A stretch of DNA of 47,738 nucleotides from a virus. A model generated the notes under the pieces. It saw nothing but the letters and a program-made list of their open reading frames with translations, was not told the origin of the DNA and did no database searches. The DNA lies in the IMG/VR virus record IMGVR_UViG_3300008470_000008, positions 1-47,738 of that record; one strand, given 5' to 3'. Below, piece after piece: positions 7,766-15,826 of the stretch. Within the stretch, counting starts at the first letter, position 1; each line of letters starts with the position of its first letter. Position numbers and translations under genes: made by a program.

Positions 7766-8572
7766 ATGGGAAAAAGTACAGTTTTAACAGTAAAGCAAGA
7801 TACCTCAGTAATTATTACAGAGGAGACAACCAGATTAGTACATATGAGTCCTGCACATGCAGACTATGAAGTACTAGATTCTGAAGGTAATATTGTTGGA
7901 ATAGACTATTGTGGAGAATATAAAGTAGATAGAAATGAAGTAATAAATTTAAATAAGACAAAGTACAAAGTACTAAAAATAAACAAAGTAAAACACAATG
8001 GCACTAAGCCAGCTTATTACAAACTTACTACTAGTAGTGGGTTAACTAAAACTTTTAATTTTATTATGCCTTTATTAGGGGATAGTAGAAATTATTTTAA
8101 GTTTAATACACAGTTTATTAATGCCTTTATGGGCACAGAGCAAGATGGAGATTACGGAAGTAGTTTATATTTACTCTACAGATTTTCAGGTAGTACAAAC
8201 TATACTGATTTTGAGGCTTCTCTAGTGGACCATCCTTGGTATGAAAGTACCGTAGATGTAGATAAGTATCAAGTTTTATATAAATTTGATATACCAGAGG
8301 AGCATAAAATGGATGTAGGATTAATACTAAGTGGAAAATACTCTCAAGTTAGTGTAAAAACTAAAGAGAGGATACTTAGGTTTCATAATACTAGAGAAAC
8401 TAGTACATTGGGACAGATTTTAAGTAAGTCTCCTAAAAGGAAGGCTAAACTTGAAGCAGATTTAAAATGTGACCCTATCCCTAATAATTTAGACTTATAT
8501 AGTCCTTTTAAGCCTGAAGAAGAAATCTTCAGAGATTACTTAAGGCTAGATAGAAGTAAATTAGATGGATAA
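7766..8572 (+). CDS. Hypothetical protein (268 aa)
   Basis: No domain recognised. The first 100 residues look beta-rich; the C-terminal 60 are charged and contain SPKRKAKLEADLKCDP. No signal peptide or membrane segment is seen. It starts 6 bases after the exonuclease gene, and its end overlaps the UNG-like gene (ATGGATAA), so it is translated with DNA repair/replication genes. A nucleic-acid role is likely from position only. Confidence 0.65.
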   Translation: MGKSTVLTVKQDTSVIITEETTRLVHMSPAHADYEVLDSEGNIVGIDYCGEYKVDRNEVINLNKTKYKVLKINKVKHNGTKPAYYKLTTSSGLTKTFNFIMPLLGDSRNYFKFNTQFINAFMGTEQDGDYGSSLYLLYRFSGSTNYTDFEASLVDHPWYESTVDVDKYQVLYKFDIPEEHKMDVGLILSGKYSQVSVKTKERILRFHNTRETSTLGQILSKSPKRKAKLEADLKCDPIPNNLDLYSPFKPEEEIFRDYLRLDRSKLDG

Positions 8573-9263
8573 GGTATTAGCATGGTATGAACAGCAATTT
8601 GGTAAAGGGTGGTATAATAGATTACTACCTTTTCTAAGTTCTGTTAATATGGAAGAGATTAGAAAAACAATACTTAACAGGAGGAAAAGTTCCGTTGTTA
8701 TGCCTAAGAGTATTGAAATGTTTGAAGCCTTTAAGCTTTGTAAATGGGAAGATGTAAGAGTAGTAATATTGGGAATAGAACCGTATTGTGGCACAAGTGA
8801 GGCTACAGGATTGGCGTTTAAAGCCCAGAAAATGTATCCTTCACATGAAGTGGTACATGAGATTTTCATGGAAGTTTTCCAAGATATTCATATTAAAGAC
8901 CGTAATCTAAGATTAGGTGAAATAAATGATTTATCTTTGTGGGCTGTTCAAGGAATTCTTCTTTTAAATACAGCATTAACCGTAGAAAAAAACAAACAAA
9001 ACTCTCATATTAAGTTATGGGAGCCGTTTACGGCTACTGTAATTAATACCTTACAAGAAAAAACAGGAGTAATTTATTTACTCTGGGGAGATAAAGCTAA
9101 ACAATATAAGAAGTACATTAATAGTGAACTTAATTATATTTTAGAAGCTGAGTACCCTGTTCCAGGTAGAGATACTAAAGGATTTAAAGGCTGTGGACAT
9201 TTTTCATCAGTAAATGATATAATAACAAATCAAAATGGTAATGAATATAAAATAGATTGGTAA
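8565..9263 (+). CDS. Uracil-DNA glycosylase family 1 homologue with altered active site
   Basis: A 232-residue protein that aligns along its length with UNG. Conserved parts: VVILG.EPY.G (67-76), ILLLNTALTV (131-140, keeping the uracil-contacting Asn135), NSHIKLWEPFT, VIYLLWGDKAKQ and GFKGCGHFS. Key changes: the water-activating motif GQDPYHG is GIEPYCG (70-76), so catalytic Asp becomes Glu and His becomes Cys; the HPSP loop is YPVP (197-200), so the catalytic His is Tyr. The fold and uracil pocket look intact while catalysis is doubtful. It may bind uracil-DNA, act as a processivity or scaffolding factor like poxvirus D4, or be a re-tuned enzyme. Confidence 0.83.
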   Translation: MDKVLAWYEQQFGKGWYNRLLPFLSSVNMEEIRKTILNRRKSSVVMPKSIEMFEAFKLCKWEDVRVVILGIEPYCGTSEATGLAFKAQKMYPSHEVVHEIFMEVFQDIHIKDRNLRLGEINDLSLWAVQGILLLNTALTVEKNKQNSHIKLWEPFTATVINTLQEKTGVIYLLWGDKAKQYKKYINSELNYILEAEYPVPGRDTKGFKGCGHFSSVNDIITNQNGNEYKIDW

Positions 9264-9697
9264 TGGAATTAGATAGAAAGAAAGCAAATATATTATTCTC
9301 AGGTGAAGTAACAGTTAAGTTTAGTGAAGTAGATTTAGAATCAATGTTAGGACTACATAAAGAAGGTACATTAAACACCCCTAATGGATACCATATGCAG
9401 GATATAATTAAGCATATTTTACAAAACGTAAGAGGTAGAAATATTAATCTTAATAATACAAACCATACTGACTATATGGAGAACGGGGTAAGTGTAGTTA
9501 TTAATGAAAATGCTCCCCCTACATTGCTCTATAAAAATGAAAGTTTAGAGATTCCACTACTTACATCAGGGGGAGAACATGGTTTAACTACAGCTCCTAG
9601 AAGTGTGAGGCAGGAAATTATGGATGGGCATGTGAAGTTTGAAGATGCAGAGATAGATAGAAAACTAGAAAGTCTAGATTTAGAACTTAAATTTTAA
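9263..9697 (+). CDS. Hypothetical protein (144 aa)
   Basis: The ATG at 9263 overlaps the TAA of the UNG-like gene (TAATG), which is preferred over a TTG two codons earlier. The protein is charged, with no membrane segment or motif that I recognise; the middle is Asn-rich (NINLNNTNHT). It lies between two nucleotide/DNA genes and probably belongs to the same transcript. Confidence 0.62.
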   Translation: MELDRKKANILFSGEVTVKFSEVDLESMLGLHKEGTLNTPNGYHMQDIIKHILQNVRGRNINLNNTNHTDYMENGVSVVINENAPPTLLYKNESLEIPLLTSGGEHGLTTAPRSVRQEIMDGHVKFEDAEIDRKLESLDLELKF

Positions 9698-9702
9698 AAT
9701 TA

Positions 9703-12306
9703 ATGGAGGAGAAGGATAAAGACACTAGGCTAATAGATTACTTTAAGGGTGATGAATTAGCTGCTAGTGTATGGAAAGGTAAATATGCACAGGAAGGAGA
9801 TATTACTCCTGATGATATGCATAGAAGAATGGCAAAGGAATTTGCAAGAGTAGAGAAACAACATACTATGTTACCTTGTGTAGCACATGATGTAGATACT
9901 TCTTTACTATCTAAATATGGTCAAAATAGACCACCTTTAAATGAAAGTGCTATATACAGTTTATTTAAGGATTTCAAATACGTAATTCCTCAAGGCTCAG
10001 TAATGAGTCAATTAGGAGTTAAGTCTATTGGAAGTCTAAGTAACTGTTTTGTAGTAGGTGAACCAGAAGATTCTTATGGAGGAATATTCCAGAAGGACCA
10101 AGAAATGGCTCAACTAATGAAACGTAGAGGAGGAGTAGGGATTGATATCTCTACTTTGAGACCAGAAGGTACAACAACAACAAATGCTGCTAAGTCTTCA
10201 ACTGGAGCAGTATCATTTATGCATAGATTTAGTAACACTACTAGAGAAGTTGCACAAAATGGTAGAAGAGGAGCATTAATGATTAGTATTGATATTAATC
10301 ATCCTGATGTAATGGAATTCATCAAGATTAAAAGAGATTTAACTCAGGTAACTGGTGCTAATATTTCTATTAAGCTTAATGATGACTTTATGAAAGCTGT
10401 AGAGGCTGATGAGGAGTATATTTTAAGATTCCCTTGTGATGGAGAAATAGAAGGTAATAACTTTAGTTTTACAGGTAAGTATAAAGATTATCACGGACAT
10501 GTAACTACTAAAAGAATAAAAGCTAAAGAATACTATGATGAGATTATTAAATCTGCTCATAATGTAGCTGAACCTGGATTAATGTATTGGAATAGAATGG
10601 TAGAATATTCTCCTGATGGAGTTTACCCTCAATTTAAACAAGTAACTACCAATCCTTGTAGTGAAATCGGTATGCAACCTTATGATGCTTGTAGATTAAT
10701 AGCTCATAATTTATATCACTATGTCATTAACCCATTTACAAGTGGAGCTAGATTTGACATGGAGCTATTTTATAAGCATAACTATGAGGCAATGGTGTTA
10801 TCTGATAACCTAATTGACTTAGAAGTAGAGCATATAGATAGAATATTAGCTAAACTTGAGACAGATATCCAAGAAGAAATAGTACTAGCTAGATTAACTG
10901 AAGGAGAAATCAGACAGAATTACTCTGTTGAAGTTCAACTTTGGAAGAAAGTAAAAGTTACAGCTCTTTCTAGTAGAAGAACTGGTTTGGGACTTACTGG
11001 TTTAGGTGATATGCTTGCAGCATTGAACCTTAAGTATGATTCTAATGCTAGTTTAGGGTTTATTGAAACTCTAATGAAACTAAAAATGGAATCAGAGTTA
11101 GATTGTACTACAGATATGGCTATTACTAGAGGTACATTTGTAGGATGGGACCCACATATGGAATTTGATGGAGAAAACCCTACTGTAGGTACAAATGATT
11201 TCTACCAATTTATAGTTGATGTGTTCCCAGAACATGCAAATAAAATGTGGAAATATGGTAGACGTAATGTTTCTTGGTCTACAGTAGCACCTACAGGTAG
11301 TTTATCTATCTTAGCACAGGTTACTTCAGGATTAGAACCACTATTTATGCCTTATTATATGCGTAGAAAGAAGGTTAATCCTAATGATGAAGATTCTAGA
11401 GTAGATTTTACAGACCAGAATGGTGATACTTGGCAAGAATTTCCTGTACTACATCAGAAGTTTAAGGATTGGTTAAGTACTTGGGATATTAGTAATTATG
11501 TAGGATTAAAGCAAGTAGATGAATTAACTCAAAAAGAATTAGAAACTTTATTTGAGCAATCTCCTTGGTACAAAGCTACGGCTAATGACATAGATTGGAT
11601 TAGAAGAGTAGAGATACAAAGTGTTATACAGAAGTATATTACTCATAGTATTTCAAGTACTATTAATCTACCTAGTGATGTAACTGAAGAAGAAGTAGCT
11701 AATATTTACTTAGAGTCCTGGAGAATGGGACTTAAAGGTATTACTGTCTATAGAGATGGTTCTAGAAGTGGGGTAATGGTAGCAGCAGATTCTAAACCTA
11801 AAGAAGGGTTTGAATATGTAGATGCTATTAAGAGACCTAGAGAATTAAATGCTGATGTACATCTTAGTACTACTAAGGATATAGAGTACAAGATTATCAT
11901 TGGATTAATGGATGGAAAACCATATGAAATATTTATGGATGAATCTGATAGTGATATTTCAGGTAGTGGAGTAGTATTTAAGAAAGCTAAGGGTAACTAC
12001 TTTTTCAAGAAAGGTGATATTACTATTGATATTAGTAGTACTATGACTGATGAACAAGCAGCTATTACTAGATTAGTAAGTACTTCTTTAAGACACGGTG
12101 CTGATATTAAGTTCATAGTAGAACAACTACGTAAAGCTGACGGTGATATGTTTAGTTTTACTAAGTCTTTAGCTAGAGTACTGAAGAAGTACATTCCAGA
12201 AGGTGCATCATCTACAGTAGAATGTAATGATTGCGGTGGAAGCAATGTAATCTTTGAAGAAGGATGCAATAAATGTCTAGATTGCGGTAACTCTGCATGT
12301 GCTTAA
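9703..12306 (+). CDS. nrdJ: Adenosylcobalamin-dependent (class II) ribonucleotide reductase
   Basis: An 867-residue enzyme reducing ribonucleotides to deoxyribonucleotides for phage DNA synthesis, using a B12 cofactor rather than a separate radical subunit; no NrdB-like gene is nearby. Active-site residues are visible: SNCFVV (Cys115), NPCSEIG with Asn317, Cys319 (thiyl site) and Glu321, and PYDACRL with Cys330. The 11-residue spacing from Cys319 to Cys330 matches class II enzymes of the Thermotoga NrdJ type, where Cys115 and Cys330 would form the redox pair. The phosphate-binding segment APTGSLS (about 527-533) and a final Cys-rich tail with CNDC, CNKC and CGNSAC, which re-reduces the active site, are present. 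No ATP-cone is seen at the N-terminus. Confidence 0.9.
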   Translation: MEEKDKDTRLIDYFKGDELAASVWKGKYAQEGDITPDDMHRRMAKEFARVEKQHTMLPCVAHDVDTSLLSKYGQNRPPLNESAIYSLFKDFKYVIPQGSVMSQLGVKSIGSLSNCFVVGEPEDSYGGIFQKDQEMAQLMKRRGGVGIDISTLRPEGTTTTNAAKSSTGAVSFMHRFSNTTREVAQNGRRGALMISIDINHPDVMEFIKIKRDLTQVTGANISIKLNDDFMKAVEADEEYILRFPCDGEIEGNNFSFTGKYKDYHGHVTTKRIKAKEYYDEIIKSAHNVAEPGLMYWNRMVEYSPDGVYPQFKQVTTNPCSEIGMQPYDACRLIAHNLYHYVINPFTSGARFDMELFYKHNYEAMVLSDNLIDLEVEHIDRILAKLETDIQEEIVLARLTEGEIRQNYSVEVQLWKKVKVTALSSRRTGLGLTGLGDMLAALNLKYDSNASLGFIETLMKLKMESELDCTTDMAITRGTFVGWDPHMEFDGENPTVGTNDFYQFIVDVFPEHANKMWKYGRRNVSWSTVAPTGSLSILAQVTSGLEPLFMPYYMRRKKVNPNDEDSRVDFTDQNGDTWQEFPVLHQKFKDWLSTWDISNYVGLKQVDELTQKELETLFEQSPWYKATANDIDWIRRVEIQSVIQKYITHSISSTINLPSDVTEEEVANIYLESWRMGLKGITVYRDGSRSGVMVAADSKPKEGFEYVDAIKRPRELNADVHLSTTKDIEYKIIIGLMDGKPYEIFMDESDSDISGSGVVFKKAKGNYFFKKGDITIDISSTMTDEQAAITRLVSTSLRHGADIKFIVEQLRKADGDMFSFTKSLARVLKKYIPEGASSTVECNDCGGSNVIFEEGCNKCLDCGNSACA

Positions 12307-12307
12307 T

Positions 12308-12541
12308 ATGGGAAAGTTACTAAAATATATACCTGTAATAGGTAAGTATAGATTCTTTTTTCATTGGGTAAGACAGACAGGTAAATGGTCTGTACACTTT
12401 AAGAAGCAATGCATTCATGCAGAGCACTTAGAGTGTAACTTACCTTGTGAAACTAAGATTAAGAAGACACAACCCTACAGAGTTATGCAAGGATACGCTA
12501 GCAATGTAGAAGTAATTAACGATAAAATAATAATTAAATAA
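12308..12541 (+). CDS. Small basic hypothetical protein (77 aa)
   Basis: The ATG at 12308 follows the reductase stop by one base (TAATATG); this is preferred to an in-frame GTG at 12299 inside the reductase gene. The product is basic, with aromatic residues near the N-terminus and four Cys/His-type positions (CIHAEHLECNLPCE, about residues 36-49) that could bind a metal, though not in a standard spacing. Function unknown. Confidence 0.6.
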   Translation: MGKLLKYIPVIGKYRFFFHWVRQTGKWSVHFKKQCIHAEHLECNLPCETKIKKTQPYRVMQGYASNVEVINDKIIIK

Positions 12542-12548
12542 ACATACT

Positions 12549-12662
12549 ATGGTGATAGTGGTAACGGTAGGAAGTAACTACTCCTACTTAGGTATTGAAT
12601 GTTGGATTTATACGCAATATTTACGTGAAAATTTACAAAATAATACACAAAACACAGACTAA
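12549..12662 (+). CDS. Very small ORF before the central terminator (37 aa)
   Basis: An uninterrupted ATG-to-TAA frame of 37 codons fills most of the gap between the last + strand gene and the terminator hairpin. It begins MVIVVTVGSNYSYLGI, a short hydrophobic N-terminus, and its stop merges with the hairpin. It starts 7 bases after the previous stop, as expected for a real last gene of the operon, but its length alone does not prove coding. Confidence 0.4.
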   Translation: MVIVVTVGSNYSYLGIECWIYTQYLRENLQNNTQNTD

Positions 12663-12691
12663 GGGGATGAGCAATAGCTCTCCCCTTTTTT
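12661..12691. terminator. Bidirectional terminator between convergent gene blocks
   Basis: The hairpin AAGGGGATGAG ... CTCTCCCCTT, with a six-base loop, is followed by TTTTTT on the + strand. It ends the left (replication) block; on the other strand the flanking A/T run is weaker. The late - strand block ends 30 bases further on, at 12720. Confidence 0.8.
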
Positions 12692-12719
12692 GACTTTTCT
12701 TAAAAAATTTGACTTTTCC

Positions 12720-13886
12720 TTACTGCAGTAGAAAATCCAATGACTCTTCTGCAGTTCTGTCTAATTGTTTCCAGATAGGGATAAGTTTAATCAACTTCTT
12801 GTTGATTTTTAACTCTCCTTTACGTCTACCTGACTTATATCTTTCAGCTTCTCCTCCAGTTAACATACTATAAGTATCTCCTGTACCTTGAAGAGTTAAT
12901 TTTAAAGCAGATTCTATAGTAGATAAACCTACTGCAGGGCTTCTTAATGTTCTAAGCCCCTCAATAGGATTAGCAAATGTTGCAAGTTCTGAGAATAAAC
13001 GTCTTGAGTATAACGCAATGTATACATCTTCAGGGTCATCTCCTCCTGCAGCTAATCCAAATACAAGTAATGCTAATGCTGCAAATGCGGCTTCTGATAG
13101 AGCTGTTATAATTCTACCTTTCTCTGCATCTGTAAGTCTATTCCAGTTCTCAGGAACAGCCATCATCTTCATGTCTCTAACATCCTTTTTAAGTCCTACT
13201 ACAAATCTAAGTGCAGTTACATATGTACCTTCTTGAAATTGACCTAACTCTGCATTAAATGATTTTCTATCTAAATCTAATTCTCCAGGAGCAGTGGATA
13301 TATTACCAAATCCTCTCCATCTCTTTTGTATACCTGGAACTAACCACCCTCTCATCTTAAAGAGTTGACCTCCTAAAGCTGTTCTTTGTAAAGCACTTTT
13401 ATTAGAGCCATCGTAGTTACCATAGAAGGTTCTATTAGAATGTCTAATTAGTTTACTGATTTGTCTCATATCTTCATCCTCTACACCATCAGTTCTTTCT
13501 GTACTGGCTACAGTTGGATGCATTTCTAGTTCTCCTTCTTCATTGATGTCAAATGCTTCATCTACAGAAATAGCTTCATCTCTGTTATCAGTAGGAGTGA
13601 AATCTTTAGTTAGGAATTTACCATCAGCATTTTTAACTTTAATATTATCTAAGATAGAATACATTACTACACTCTGTACTAGATGCTCTCCCATACTTTG
13701 CATACCCATAAGAGTACCAAGGTTAGCCATTCTCTTAGCAGTGTTGTTATCCATGAATCTCTTATCTAACGCATGATATTCAGAAAAAGCATTTAATTTC
13801 TCTATTAACTTATTAGTTTTACTTTTAGGAGTTCTTTGTCCTATATCACCAATAATACCTACATCATCTGAATGGTATTTTACCAT
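12720..13886 (-). CDS. Virion cargo protein, C-terminal partner (388 aa)
   Basis: The last gene of the late block. It is mostly helical and charged, with one hydrophobic segment AAFAALALLVFGLAAGGDDPED (about 264-285) that could cross or enter a membrane. No enzymatic motif is seen. It begins four bases after the 644-residue gene with no good ribosome site. Its frame stays open upstream of the ATG (reading ...SIKARAM), so it may be the displaced C-terminal part of a longer protein with the 644-residue gene. In crAss-like phages proteins encoded here are packaged and ejected with the DNA; that role is inferred from position. Confidence 0.7.
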   Translation of the reverse strand: MVKYHSDDVGIIGDIGQRTPKSKTNKLIEKLNAFSEYHALDKRFMDNNTAKRMANLGTLMGMQSMGEHLVQSVVMYSILDNIKVKNADGKFLTKDFTPTDNRDEAISVDEAFDINEEGELEMHPTVASTERTDGVEDEDMRQISKLIRHSNRTFYGNYDGSNKSALQRTALGGQLFKMRGWLVPGIQKRWRGFGNISTAPGELDLDRKSFNAELGQFQEGTYVTALRFVVGLKKDVRDMKMMAVPENWNRLTDAEKGRIITALSEAAFAALALLVFGLAAGGDDPEDVYIALYSRRLFSELATFANPIEGLRTLRSPAVGLSTIESALKLTLQGTGDTYSMLTGGEAERYKSGRRKGELKINKKLIKLIPIWKQLDRTAEESLDFLLQ

Positions 13887-13890
13887 TGCT

Positions 13891-15825
13891 CTAGCTTTTA
13901 TGCTTAAGGTTAAATAAGCCTGTACTATTTCCCATGGCTTCTATAGTAGACATAGTAGAACCTTGTAAAATATTAGTTACTGCAGATATATGATTTACTG
14001 CCATACCTACTATAGAAGTGTAGTTTCCTATGGGAGCTATAATTTTATTAAAATGTGGGTCTCCTTCTACACTAATCCCATAGATTCTATGTCTAATTAG
14101 GTGGTCTAGAGTTTTTACAACATTACTATCTGCAGCATCTCTAACTACATCAACGTCTTCAGTACCTTTTCTAATTTTTCTTAGTCTAGAGAAAGATGTT
14201 TGTTGTTTAATATCTCCTTCAGACACAACTCCTTTAAGTACATCTAACACTACTGCTGTCTCTGTCTTAGTTCTAAAGTTTAAGGAGTTACTGTAATCAA
14301 GTAATATAGATGATACAATATCCATACTTAAATCTGCAGGAGCAATAGGTTGTCTATAATAAATTGGAATAACTTCTCTTTCTTTACCTGACTCACTTAC
14401 TACTACTTCTTTAGTCTGTATAGTACCATCTTTTTTCTTCTTTTTATCTTTATCTTCTACCTCATCTACATCTAAATCCACCATACCAGCATCAGTATCA
14501 TCTGCTTTAATCTTAAAGTGGTCTATAGTTCCTTGTTTTAATGTCTCTAAAACTCCATTAGAATAAGCTCTTTCTAAGTTACTCTTATTAATAGAAGGTA
14601 TAGCGTATTTGATTCTAGCCCATTTAGGTACTAATGTATCTTTTTCTTCTATAAGGGAAACAAGTTCTTGATATAAGTCCCATACTGGAGTACCTTGATG
14701 TTTATTTTTAAATTCTACCCACCCTTTACTTTTCTTATTGATAATCTCATTATCATTAACAATAAACATAGCATATTGATTAGCAGGGTCTCCTTGTTTA
14801 CCTACGTGTTTAAGGAAGGCAGCATTAGCTCTATCTAATCTATTTCTAGCTGCAATAGTTGCTTGCTGTACCTCAGAATCAGCTTTATCTAACTGGTCTA
14901 CAGCTATAGAAATAATATCATGATTCATGTCTTTAGGATTGACAGCCATAGCTATAGTAGTAGGAACGTCTATAGTCTGCATTAACATCTTATTTACATA
15001 ATCCAGGGTAGCAAACTTAATAGCAACTGCTTCACTTCTCATAAACGCAGCTATATACTCCTTCTTAGCTTCAGCAATCTCTTTTTTACTGCTTCCAGCT
15101 TCCTTAAGGTCTACTGCATTAGTACCTCCAAAATCTCTTTGTGCTTGTTCTCTATAATGCTCCTCTACTCTAGAGAAATGGGGTGCAAATTCTCTAGCTA
15201 ATGCTTTTCTAGCTAAATCTATAAAATCATTTTTGATAATTTTTCTCTTAGTAGAGATATCATTTACAATCTTAAAATCCTCAATATGTTTAGGGTCATT
15301 AAAGAAATCCTTTCTAATATCATCAATGATAGAGAAACTCTGAATAAACTCATTAATTTGAGCTAATTTATCTAAAGTACCTGCTTCTTCATCTGCTTTA
15401 ATTTCCTTCATCCACTTTACAGCAGAGTCAGCCATTCTACCTCCTGCTAAAATGAAACTATGTAAGGCTATATCAGCATCACTACTATTCATCTCCTTCA
15501 TTAACTCTTTAAACTCTAACTCAGCCTTAGCTAGGTTAGGAGTCTTTTTCATAACGTTAGTAAGTTTAGCAATCTTTAATTCAATAATAGTTTTACTCTT
15601 TTGAAGGACCACTTCTCTCTGTAGTAGATTACTATCAGGACTGTATGACTCATTTTTAGGAGACAGCCCTTCTTGTTGTTCTACTTTAGAATGAATGTCT
15701 GCAGGATAATCATCTCCTAACTCAGCCCATTCTTTATAGGCTGGGAGTTCAAGTCCTTTATGTTTCTCTACTAAGAGTTTCCACTCTAGTGTATTTGTGT
15801 TTGGGCAATTAGTTCTACTACTCAT
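13891..15825 (-). CDS. Virion cargo protein (644 aa), polymerase-associated cluster
   Basis: A long helical protein directly downstream of the polymerase gene (one base between stop and ATG). There is a highly charged Lys/Asp linker (about residues 445-470, including VDEVEDKDKKKKK), and the C-terminus is mixed helical (SIVGMAVNHISAVTNILQGSTM) and ends abruptly at LKHKS. No catalytic motif recognised. By position it belongs to the set of giant virion proteins of crAss-like phages that travel with the virion RNA polymerase. It may be a polymerase subunit or an ejection protein. See the findings for a possible frame interruption at its 3' end. Confidence 0.7.
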   Translation of the reverse strand: MSSRTNCPNTNTLEWKLLVEKHKGLELPAYKEWAELGDDYPADIHSKVEQQEGLSPKNESYSPDSNLLQREVVLQKSKTIIELKIAKLTNVMKKTPNLAKAELEFKELMKEMNSSDADIALHSFILAGGRMADSAVKWMKEIKADEEAGTLDKLAQINEFIQSFSIIDDIRKDFFNDPKHIEDFKIVNDISTKRKIIKNDFIDLARKALAREFAPHFSRVEEHYREQAQRDFGGTNAVDLKEAGSSKKEIAEAKKEYIAAFMRSEAVAIKFATLDYVNKMLMQTIDVPTTIAMAVNPKDMNHDIISIAVDQLDKADSEVQQATIAARNRLDRANAAFLKHVGKQGDPANQYAMFIVNDNEIINKKSKGWVEFKNKHQGTPVWDLYQELVSLIEEKDTLVPKWARIKYAIPSINKSNLERAYSNGVLETLKQGTIDHFKIKADDTDAGMVDLDVDEVEDKDKKKKKDGTIQTKEVVVSESGKEREVIPIYYRQPIAPADLSMDIVSSILLDYSNSLNFRTKTETAVVLDVLKGVVSEGDIKQQTSFSRLRKIRKGTEDVDVVRDAADSNVVKTLDHLIRHRIYGISVEGDPHFNKIIAPIGNYTSIVGMAVNHISAVTNILQGSTMSTIEAMGNSTGLFNLKHKS

Positions 15826-15826
15826 A

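Noticed and set aside
13888-13893. Stop codon reassignment (TAG read as Gln, as in some crAss-like phages)
   Set aside because: Reading through the TAG here hits another stop after about nine codons, several genes end in TAG with sensible overlaps, and the giant genes contain no in-frame TAG or TGA.
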